A stretch of DNA of 64,000 bases, taken from Jejuia sp040720935. GTDB lineage: Bacteria; Bacteroidota; Bacteroidia; Flavobacteriales; Flavobacteriaceae. Positions 52,484 through 59,052 of the stretch are shown here, piece by piece; within the stretch, counting starts at the first letter, position 1, and each line of letters begins with the position of its first letter. The position numbers and the translations under genes are program-made. The notes under the pieces are model-generated. The model ran no database searches, was not told the DNA's origin, and was given only the letters and a program-made list of their open reading frames with translations. The DNA lies in NCBI RefSeq assembly GCF_040720935.1, contig NZ_JBFDAE010000016.1, forward strand, positions 38,889 to 102,888. Direction: 5' to 3'.

Positions 52484-53611
52484 ATGAAAAATATAATATT
52501 AAATAAATGTAGAAATAATATTATACATTCCTTAGCTATCCTTTTTGTATTAATATCCTGTACGGATGGGAAACAAAAAAATAAGTTAAAAGCTCCAACT
52601 CCATTAACGAGTAACAACATTACAAAAAAAGAGGTCATTTCAGAAAAAGATTTTGTAGGTCAGTGGTATTCATCTAAAAATCAAGTCTATTTAGATTTAT
52701 TACCAAAAACAAAAAATAGTACATGGAATGGAATATTAAAATTTGAAACCAACGGTCGTGTTTTTGATTGGAAAATTGATTGGGAAATATTAGGCGATAA
52801 TATCAATATATCTTTAAACAAAAACACCGAATTAGAAAATTTTTGGTATTTCTACCCCAAATATGAAGGAAGAATATCTAATGGGTCATTAATTAATATG
52901 TATGAGATTTTTCCTGATAAAGTATTAGAGAACAAAATAAATTTTGATGAAATATTGTTAATGACATTAAGCCCTGAATTAGAAACACTAAAAGTCAGTT
53001 GGAAATTAGAAGAAATTACAGAAAATGAAAAATTAGAATATGACAACTTAAGCTATTATAGAAAAAATCCTTTTGAGCATAATAATATTTTAATAAAAAG
53101 AAATCCTAACCTAGACCTAAGCCTTGACTTTTTAAATCAAAAACCTAAAAAAGAGTTAAAAGATAATACTCAAAAAAGTTTAATAAGCCCTATAATAAGA
53201 AAGGGCATTTGGAAAGCTAGAAGTGTATTTGAATATTGCGGAAACCAAAAATCTGAAATCTTAATGTTTCAAGATGGGTATCTTGAATTTGATGGCAAAT
53301 TTTGGCATTTAAAAGATGCTTTAGCTAGAGCTGTTGGAACAAATACAACTACAAAAATGTTTTTCATACCAAAAAAATTTTTACGTTCAGGCAAAACAAA
53401 AGACAACTTTACCTATTATATTTATGAAGGAAAAATGCACCATGATTATGCAATAGATAATAAAACTACCAGTTTAATTCGTTTCAATCAACAATCCGTT
53501 GATGCGAGTATGCAAATATTTACAGATGAAAATGACAGACCTACTAAAGGCGTTACATTTATATTAAAGCTAAAAAAAACCTGTAAGTATAATATTGGAA
53601 TTATTGATTAA
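52484..53611 (+). CDS. element-encoded lipoprotein of unknown function
   Basis: This 375-residue protein has a lipoprotein signal (A-I-L-F-V-L-I-S-C, lipobox Cys near residue 26) followed by T-D-G-K-Q-K. There are two beta-rich parts: about 50-130 (F-V-G-Q-W-Y-S-S, W-N-G-I-L-K-F-E-T-N-G) resembles a lipocalin-like or copper-resistance NlpE-like barrel; about 240-375 (G-I-W-K-A-R-S-V-F-E-Y-C-G, C-terminal Cys) is unfamiliar. It is cargo rather than part of the recombination machinery, and it could alter the host surface, for example by phage exclusion, but nothing in the sequence proves that. Confidence 0.6.
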   Translation: MKNIILNKCRNNIIHSLAILFVLISCTDGKQKNKLKAPTPLTSNNITKKEVISEKDFVGQWYSSKNQVYLDLLPKTKNSTWNGILKFETNGRVFDWKIDWEILGDNINISLNKNTELENFWYFYPKYEGRISNGSLINMYEIFPDKVLENKINFDEILLMTLSPELETLKVSWKLEEITENEKLEYDNLSYYRKNPFEHNNILIKRNPNLDLSLDFLNQKPKKELKDNTQKSLISPIIRKGIWKARSVFEYCGNQKSEILMFQDGYLEFDGKFWHLKDALARAVGTNTTTKMFFIPKKFLRSGKTKDNFTYYIYEGKMHHDYAIDNKTTSLIRFNQQSVDASMQIFTDENDRPTKGVTFILKLKKTCKYNIGIID

Positions 53612-53656
53612 TTTAAAGATAAATCCCATCTTGCTTTAAAAGAATAAAATTCTGGA

Positions 53657-54262
53657 CTAAAACAAATTTATCAATCCCAAATTTTCCATTATCCAAACAC
53701 TCCCAATCACAATAAAAATTGCTCCAATAACTCGAATCCCACCTCCTTTTAATTCTATATCCTCCTTAAGTTTAAAATAAGATACAATCGAAGATATATA
53801 ACCAAAAACGACAATTATTAAAATAAAGATTATTGGTATAAGCCTTCCCAAAACCAAAGTTGTTATTATACCTATACCACAAATAAAAGTTACAATTGCA
53901 AATGGTTCAGTTTTCCTATTTAATTCCTCCTCTCTATCGGTGGCAACAATGTTTTCATCATAACTAAGAAATTTCTTTACCTTTTGTGAAAAAGATATTC
54001 TTTTTGCATTTTGTCTATTATATATTTCTAACAGAGATGCGTATTGAAGTGCTGTTATTTTCTTTTGATTTCTTAGTAAATCTAAATCATTTTTTGAAGT
54101 ATTTCCTTTTTTTACATTGATTTCAAGTTGCTTGAAACTTATATTTTGCGTGTTTTCATTTTGTGTTAAAATATCATGTTTGATTTTATCAAATTCTATT
54201 TGATTTATTGTTCCTAAATCTAACATTTCTTTTGCTTCCTTAATTTTATTCAATACATCCAT
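53657..54262 (-). CDS. SHOCT-like membrane protein
   Basis: This 201-residue protein has an N-terminal SHOCT-like helical pair (I-K-E-A-K-E-M-L-D-L-G-T-I-N-Q-I-E-F), a second similar stretch near residue 50-70, a basic linker (about 90-120) and two to three C-terminal membrane helices (F-I-C-G-I-G-I-I-T-T-L-V-L-G, I-P-I-I-F-I-L-I-I-V-V-F-G-Y). It is convergent with the lipoprotein gene, 45 bp apart. SHOCT modules often occur in short membrane proteins of unclear role. The two may be a cargo pair, but they are not in one operon. Confidence 0.6.
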   Translation of the reverse strand: MDVLNKIKEAKEMLDLGTINQIEFDKIKHDILTQNENTQNISFKQLEINVKKGNTSKNDLDLLRNQKKITALQYASLLEIYNRQNAKRISFSQKVKKFLSYDENIVATDREEELNRKTEPFAIVTFICGIGIITTLVLGRLIPIIFILIIVVFGYISSIVSYFKLKEDIELKGGGIRVIGAIFIVIGSVWIMENLGLINLF

Positions 54263-54593
54263 ACTTTAGTTTTTAACCTTAAAAAGGAGATACATTTTGA
54301 GTGCAATTTAATAAAAGAACACACAAACATACAGATTGTTGAAATAAATTCTTATTAAATGTAAAAGGAAAGTGAAAACGAATTTAAAAATCCATAAGAA
54401 AAAACTCAAATGATAGAATCATTAAAATATATTATATCCATCACATTCAATAAGTTTCACTATTATTAGAAGTGAAACTTTTTTATTTAATTAAAATACT
54501 GTAAAACAACAAGTTACGTGTTTTAGTGCAAAATACATATTAAAATAGTTTCACTTTTAGTCAAAATAACATAAAAGTGAAACTAATTTTTAT
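54263..54593. other. intergenic region with two AGTTTCACT inverted-repeat pairs
   Basis: There is no gene in this 0.33-kb spacer. Pair 1: AAGTTTCACT (54452-54461), 9-nt gap, AGTGAAACTT (54471-54480), then T6. Pair 2: AGTTTCACTTTTA (54547-54559), 12-nt gap, TAAAAGTGAAACT (54572-54584). Both share the core AGTTTCACT reading inward. Pair 2 overlaps the -33 region of the recombinase promoter. Confidence 0.8.
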
Positions 54594-54601
54594 TATATTT
54601 G
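54594..54601 (+). promoter_or_regulatory. -7 box TATATTTG for the small recombinase
   Basis: Perfect TAnnTTTG, 19 nt before the ATG. The inverted repeat at 54547-54584 ends nine nt upstream, so a bound protein would block or assist polymerase. Confidence 0.65.
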
Positions 54602-54620
54602 TATCAGAAATAATAATGAT

Positions 54621-55184
54621 ATGAGTGTTAAAGGTTCTATTACAACAAGCGATTATTTAAATTTTGATTCTACTTTAAACAAAGCAATCAAATTAATCAA
54701 AAATGACAAAAACTATAAATTAGGTTTTTTAGTGGTTTTAGGTATTAATTCTGGTTTACGTATTTCAGATTTGTTATCGTTGAGGTTTGAAGATTTAGAA
54801 GGAGATTCAATTACACTTTTAGAAAAAAAGACAAATAAGAAACGTATTATTAGAATCAACGATAATATTAAAGATGCTTTTGAACTTTTAAAAACTAGAG
54901 TTGAAGAACATGAAGGCTTTATTTTCACTTCAAATCAAAATACGGTTTTCAGCGTACAGTATGTAAATCGTAAAATCAAAGAACTTTTTGGTTCTAAGAA
55001 ACTTTCAGTTTCAACGCATTCACTTCGTAAAACTTTTGGTCGTCAAGTGTACTCAAATAATAATGAAACTGAAAAAGCACTATTATATTTATCAGATTTG
55101 TTTAACCACTCCTCACCTGCCATTACAAAACGTTACTTAGGTATTAGACAAGAAGAACTTGACGATATTTATATGAGTTTATAA
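54621..55184 (+). CDS. minimal tyrosine recombinase (catalytic domain only)
   Basis: This 187-residue recombinase has a complete catalytic set: R47 in S-G-L-R-I-S-D-L-L, H133 and R136 in T-H-S-L-R-K-T-F-G, H163 in F-N-H-S-S-P-A-I and Y172 in K-R-Y-L-G-I. It has almost no N-terminal core-binding domain; in size it resembles FimB/FimE inversion recombinases rather than phage integrases. Four AGTTTCACT cores lie just upstream. It might invert DNA, resolve element multimers or act with the main integrase. It is followed by a terminator at 55213. Confidence 0.85.
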   Translation: MSVKGSITTSDYLNFDSTLNKAIKLIKNDKNYKLGFLVVLGINSGLRISDLLSLRFEDLEGDSITLLEKKTNKKRIIRINDNIKDAFELLKTRVEEHEGFIFTSNQNTVFSVQYVNRKIKELFGSKKLSVSTHSLRKTFGRQVYSNNNETEKALLYLSDLFNHSSPAITKRYLGIRQEELDDIYMSL

Positions 55185-55212
55185 GTCTAAAATCAATCTA
55201 ATGATTAATGAG

Positions 55213-55257
55213 AACCTAACAGAAAAATAAATCAATATAATTTCTGTTAGGTTTTTC
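55213..55257 (+). terminator. terminator after the small recombinase
   Basis: Stem AACCTAACAGAAA (55213-55225)/TTTCTGTTAGGTT (55241-55253) followed by TTTC. Confidence 0.8.
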
Positions 55258-55298
55258 ATTTTACAACTAGTCATGCTCAAAATTTAAACAGCTTTAAA

Positions 55299-55502
55299 TT
55301 ACTGCTGATAGTAATTTGATAAAGATTCTGCTAGAAAAAGTTGTTCTAGGTTATTAGTACGTTTTAAAAGTAATAATTCAGCTCTTAAAGATTCCTCGCT
55401 AAAATCTGCATGCTCTTCATAATTAATGGAAATGTAATTAATTAACAATTGTCGTGTTAATGGAGTTAAATCCAAGTTGATTTCTTCTAAATTTTCAATC
55501 AT
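55299..55502 (-). CDS. small right-end protein of unknown function
   Basis: This 67-residue acidic, leucine-rich helical protein (N-L-E-E-I-N-L-D-L-T-P-L-T-R-Q-L-L, E-S-L-R-A-E-L-L-L-L-K-R) has no HTH or signal that I can see. Its promoter and leader closely match those of the small HTH gene at 51035, including the operator, so it is part of the element regulon. The ATG at 55502 aligns with that leader; the longer frame to 55532 runs through it. A protein of this size and charge could be an antirepressor or partner protein, which is speculation. Confidence 0.6.
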   Translation of the reverse strand: MIENLEEINLDLTPLTRQLLINYISINYEEHADFSEESLRAELLLLKRTNNLEQLFLAESLSNYYQQ

Positions 55503-55529
55503 AATATTATTTTTTAAATTATTATGATG

Positions 55530-55580
55530 CAAATATTTGGGTTTTATCTAGGTATAGCTAGGGATTCCCTAGCATTCCCT
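55530..55580 (-). promoter_or_regulatory. promoter of the right-end gene with element operator (copy C)
   Basis: On the minus strand AGGGAAT-GCT-AGGGAATCCCT runs 55580-55560, is followed by AGCTATA as in copy A, and after exactly 22 nt by AATATTTG (55537-55530). The leader that follows matches copy B. Confidence 0.8.
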
Positions 55581-55642
55581 AAAATTTTGTGATTTAAGGA
55601 TTTAAAATGTAACTTGCGGAGTAATATTAGTAAAACCGGTAA

Positions 55643-55664
55643 AGTTACCCTATGGGTTACCCTA
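55643..55664 (+). repeat. right arm-type site of the element
   Basis: A 22-bp sequence identical to 48519-48540 and in the same orientation, with two GTTACCCTA units. It lies 58 bp inside attR1. Confidence 0.75.
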
Positions 55665-55722
55665 GAAAACTGAACCTTTGTAAAGTACTATAAACGTTGA
55701 GTTTAAAGATATTGAGGAAGAA

Positions 55723-55736
55723 CCTCTTTCTCCGCT
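55723..55736 (+). repeat. attR1: 14-bp copy of the tRNA 3' end
   Basis: CCTCTTTCTCCGCT, preceded by GAGGAAGAA so that GAGG/CCTC can pair. It is the likely right end of the present element. Confidence 0.8.
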
Positions 55737-55742
55737 TAGAGC

Positions 55743-55779
55743 AAAGCTCAATTTCAGAAATGAAATTGGGCTTTTTTAT
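55743..55779 (+). terminator. terminator after attR1
   Basis: A 14-bp stem (55743-55756 with 55761-55774), one wobble, 4-nt loop, then T-rich. It lies six nt after attR1. A further hairpin with two mismatches follows near 55828-55862. Confidence 0.75.
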
Positions 55780-55891
55780 TTTAAGGAATGTCAAGAATGT
55801 AATTCTTGTAAATGGATTGAAATAAAAAAGCCTAAAATTGGTAAAGCAATTTTGAGCTTTATTGTAAGGTGCGTGAGATAATGGGATATGC

Positions 55892-55909
55892 AATCCCTCT
55901 TTCTCCGCT
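55892..55909 (+). repeat. attR2: 18-bp copy of the tRNA 3' end
   Basis: Exact copy of attL (48392-48409). It is preceded by GGGATATGC so that GGGAT/ATCCC can pair. It probably marks the original chromosome junction. The 155 bp between attR1 and attR2 hold no gene and look like an older element remnant. Confidence 0.85.
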
Positions 55910-55930
55910 TGGAATATATTAAATTCCACC

Positions 55931-55966
55931 AAAAGCCCGTAAACATTATGTTTATGGGCTTTTTTA
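55931..55966 (+). terminator. ancestral tRNA-Ser terminator after attR2
   Basis: A 15-bp stem (55931-55945 with 55949-55963), wobble at pair 9, 3-nt loop TTA, T-run. It is a structural twin of the terminator at 48441. From here to 56250 I see no gene. Confidence 0.8.
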
Positions 55967-56250
55967 ATTTTCTTTTATACCATCTAAAATCTTATAATAT
56001 CAAATAAAAAGTGCTTGATTCAGTACTTAAAATTTAGAATAAAAACAAGCACCGAATTACCCATTAACTATTGATAATCATATAGCTAAATGTAATTTGG
56101 ATACTATTTTTTTTTGTGTCTTTAAGTGAAAAAATAAATAGAAAGCAGCAAATATTAAAATCTAAAATTCACAAACTAAATTTTAAAGGCTAAGGTTGTT
56201 TCTTAAAGCCAAACACACAGTCGAGCTAATTAGTCAACATAGTGTGTATG

Positions 56251-57555
56251 CTACAAATCGAACAATATAGGTAAATACATTGAAATTTCTGGAATATAAG
56301 TTATCAATAACAATACAATTACCATAATTAATAAAAACGGCAATAATGGTTTGACTACTTGTGAGACCGATACATTAGCAATACCACTACCCACAAAAAG
56401 TATGGTACCAACGGGCGGTGTACAAAGTCCTATACACAAATTAAGCACCAATACAATTCCAAAATGAACAGGATCCATTCCCAAAGCCACAACTACTGGT
56501 AAAAAAATGGGGGTGAATATCAATACTGCGGGTGTCATATCCATAAACGTTCCTATAACCAATAACACCAAATTAATGACTAAAAAGATGACAATTTTAT
56601 TACTGAATTGTTCTAGTAAAAACCCGCTAATAAGCTCTGGAATACCTTCAAAAGAAAACAACCAAGACATAGCCATAGACGTACAAATTAAAAACATCAC
56701 TACTGCTGTTGTTTTTGCGCTAGTCAATAAAATATCTGGAAAATTTTTAACCTTCACGTCACCGTAAATCAAAGCTAATACTGCCGCATATAAGACAGCT
56801 ATAGCCGAAGCTTCCGTTGCCGTAAAAATTCCTGCAACAATGCCTCCTACAACAATGACCAACAATAATAAGCTAAAAAACGCCTTTCTAAAATAAGTCC
56901 AGATTAATGATAAGGGTACGCGATCCCCTTTTGCAAATTTTCGAGAGATGGCCACAAAAGCAATATAGCCCATAATGGCAACTCCCAACAAAATACCAGG
57001 TAAATAACCGGCTATAAATAAAGCGGCCACAGATGCTGTACCTCCACTGGCTAAAGCATAAACAATTAATATATTACTTGGTGGAATTAACAATCCTGTG
57101 GTTGATGAAGTGATGTTTACAGAGGCACTAAATTCTCTGGGGTATCCTTCCTCTTCCATTCTATCTGTCATGATACTTCCAATCGCCGATGTTGCCGCTA
57201 TTGCTGATCCAGAAATAGCTCCAAATAGCATAGATGCCAAAACATTTACATATGCTAATCCCCCTGGCAAACTTGCCACTAATGATTTGGCAAAATTTAT
57301 CAGTCGGTTTGCAATACCACCGCGTTTCATAATCTCGCCGGCCAAAACAAAAAATGGAATAGCCAACAGAGCAAAACTATCTATTCCTGTTGTCATGCGT
57401 TGTGCAATAGTTGTTATCCCAGGTAAATTATCAATATTGAGCAATAAACTTATGGTTGTAGAAATACCGATGCTATAAGCTACTGGCACTTTTAGCATTA
57501 ACAACGTAAAAAAACTTGCAAATAAAACGATGATACTTATAACTTCTATACTCAT
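56251..57555 (-). CDS. dctM: TRAP transporter large permease subunit DctM
   Basis: This 434-residue membrane protein has about twelve helices and the DctM signatures (F-F-V-L-A-G-E-I-M-K-R-G-G, S-A-I-A-A-T-S-A-I-G-S, L-L-I-P-P-S-N-I-L-I-V-Y). It is the sodium-coupled channel of a tripartite transporter. It is the last gene of the uronate operon, 2 bp after dctQ, so the transported substrate is probably a hexuronate such as glucuronate. Confidence 0.93.
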   Translation of the reverse strand: MSIEVISIIVLFASFFTLLMLKVPVAYSIGISTTISLLLNIDNLPGITTIAQRMTTGIDSFALLAIPFFVLAGEIMKRGGIANRLINFAKSLVASLPGGLAYVNVLASMLFGAISGSAIAATSAIGSIMTDRMEEEGYPREFSASVNITSSTTGLLIPPSNILIVYALASGGTASVAALFIAGYLPGILLGVAIMGYIAFVAISRKFAKGDRVPLSLIWTYFRKAFFSLLLLVIVVGGIVAGIFTATEASAIAVLYAAVLALIYGDVKVKNFPDILLTSAKTTAVVMFLICTSMAMSWLFSFEGIPELISGFLLEQFSNKIVIFLVINLVLLVIGTFMDMTPAVLIFTPIFLPVVVALGMDPVHFGIVLVLNLCIGLCTPPVGTILFVGSGIANVSVSQVVKPLLPFLLIMVIVLLLITYIPEISMYLPILFDL

Positions 57556-57557
57556 GC

Positions 57558-58049
57558 TTAATCGGTTATGTCGTTAGTACTAATTTTAATAGTATGATAT
57601 ATTGAAAACACCATAATAAGTAAACCACTTACCGGTAAAATAGCATAAATATATCCCAACGGAATTCTTAAAGTTCCTGATAATTGTTCTAAATGTAACG
57701 TTGTATAAACCAAGTTAAACCCACCGATTACCATCACAATTAGAGCAAATAAAAAGATACATAGCTCTATAAAAAGCGATACCTTTTTTTTGGTCCTTGC
57801 TGAAAATTTTTGATAGAGAAAATCCATGGATAAATGCTCTCTTTTCCCATTAAGATAAGCGGCCCCCAATATAGAGAGCCAAATTAATGAGAAACGTGCC
57901 AACTCTTCGGTAAATGCAAATGACGTATTTAAAATGTACCTAGAAAATACTTGCCCTAGAACATCTATGACCAACAACCCAAAAATGGAAACCAATATAA
58001 TTTCCATGATTCTATATATTTTATTGAAAATAACATCTGCTGTTTTCAT
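57558..58049 (-). CDS. dctQ: TRAP transporter small permease subunit DctQ
   Basis: This 163-residue protein has four hydrophobic helices and the DctQ pattern V-F-S-R-Y-I-L-N-T-S-F-A-F-T-E-E-L-A-R near residue 35. It pairs with DctM in the inner membrane. It sits between dctP and dctM with gaps of only 3 and 2 bp, which shows one transcript. Confidence 0.92.
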   Translation of the reverse strand: MKTADVIFNKIYRIMEIILVSIFGLLVIDVLGQVFSRYILNTSFAFTEELARFSLIWLSILGAAYLNGKREHLSMDFLYQKFSARTKKKVSLFIELCIFLFALIVMVIGGFNLVYTTLHLEQLSGTLRIPLGYIYAILPVSGLLIMVFSIYHTIKISTNDITD

Positions 58050-58052
58050 ACA

Positions 58053-59027
58053 TTATTGGTTTTTAATTTTATTAATAATATCACTCATTTCTGGATGCTC
58101 TTTCTTGAAGGTTTCTAAAACAGATTTTGACTGCTCTTGAAACAATGATTTTTCGGGAATAATAATTTCTACTCCTGCCTTTTTGGCAATGGCCATGGAT
58201 TCTTCTACAGATTCATTCCAAAACTGCTTTTGCGCTTGTGAAGATTCGTCCGCTGCCTCTTGAACCCAAACTTTTTCTTGATCAGATAATTTATTCCAAT
58301 ATTTTGTACCAATTAATAATACATCCGGTACCGAAGAATGTTGGTCTATCGTATAATATTTACTAACTTCATAATGGTTTGACGACACAAATGATGGTGG
58401 ATTATTTTCAGCACCATCAACCACCCCTTGTTGAATGGCCGTATATAGTTCTCCATAAGCCATTGGTGTTGCAGAACCCCCTAAAGCGTTAACCATGTTA
58501 ATAGCCATTTGGTTATTCATAACACGTATTTTGAGTCCTTTTAAATCCTCTGGTACTCTTATGGCTTTACTTGACGTATAAAAATTTCTACTTCCAGCAT
58601 CGTAATAACACAGGCCCCTTAACCAAAACTTTTCGCCTTTTTGTAAAATAGATTTTCCGACCTCGCCTTCTAAAACATCAAATTGATGCTGCTTGTCTTT
58701 AAATAGATAAGGAATTCCTAAAACATGATACTCGGGAACAAAATTTGATAATGTAGCGGCACTAACTTTTGTAACCGCTACACTTCCTATTTGAAGTAAT
58801 TCTAAAACTTCTCGCTCAGACCCTAACTGCCCGTCGGGAAATATTTTAACTTTTAAGACTCCTCCAGATTTTAGTCCTAGAGCCTTCTGAAATTCCAATA
58901 TACCTTTGTGAACTGGGTGTGTTTGCGGCAACGTATGTGCTAAATACATAACTTTAACGCCATCTTTCTTTTTACATCCAAGAACGAGGGTCATTAAAAA
59001 TATTGCACAGATTAATCTATTCATCAT
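58053..59027 (-). CDS. dctP: TRAP transporter substrate-binding protein DctP (lipoprotein)
   Basis: This protein of about 324 residues has a lipoprotein signal (L-M-T-L-V-L-G-C-K-K-K), so it is membrane anchored instead of free as in Proteobacteria. It has the DctP fold with F-P-D-G-Q-L-G-S-E-R-E-V-L-E, L-K-G-L-K-I-R-V and the carboxylate-binding region around R-V-M-N-N-Q-M-A and V-V-D-G-A-E-N-N-P-P. The ATG at 59027 (or 59024) gives a proper signal. The longer frame to 59063 overlaps uxaC. Confidence 0.92.
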   Translation of the reverse strand: MMNRLICAIFLMTLVLGCKKKDGVKVMYLAHTLPQTHPVHKGILEFQKALGLKSGGVLKVKIFPDGQLGSEREVLELLQIGSVAVTKVSAATLSNFVPEYHVLGIPYLFKDKQHQFDVLEGEVGKSILQKGEKFWLRGLCYYDAGSRNFYTSSKAIRVPEDLKGLKIRVMNNQMAINMVNALGGSATPMAYGELYTAIQQGVVDGAENNPPSFVSSNHYEVSKYYTIDQHSSVPDVLLIGTKYWNKLSDQEKVWVQEAADESSQAQKQFWNESVEESMAIAKKAGVEIIIPEKSLFQEQSKSVLETFKKEHPEMSDIINKIKNQ

Positions 59028-59052
59028 ATTTTTTGTTGAATCATTAGTTAGT

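Larger units (their letters stand above)
48392..55736. mobile_element. tRNA-Ser-targeted integrative element, about 7.3 kb
   Basis: The element runs from the tRNA 3' end (attL, core 48396-48409) to attR1 (55723-55736), or to attR2 (55892-55909) if the older remnant is counted. It carries, in order, an arm-binding integrase, an unknown 340-residue protein, a small HTH protein, a Rep-like HTH protein, a minus-strand HTH protein, a lipoprotein, a membrane protein, a minimal tyrosine recombinase and a 67-residue protein. A 22-bp sequence is repeated in direct orientation near both ends. I see no relaxase, coupling ATPase, capsid or replication helicase, so its mode of transfer is unknown. Confidence 0.85.

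Noticed and set aside
54452..54486. Terminator for an upstream plus-strand gene
   Set aside because: The hairpin has a T-run, but the nearest upstream plus-strand gene ends at 53611 and a minus-strand gene lies between; the shared core with the second dyad suggests a binding site.
55870..55909. Second tRNA-Ser gene at attR2
   Set aside because: Only the T-arm side and acceptor 3' half are present; no anticodon arm or 5' acceptor strand precedes it.
55657..55932. 91-residue minus-strand frame across attR1 and attR2
   Set aside because: It crosses both attachment sites and two terminator hairpins, and the protein has no recognisable pattern.
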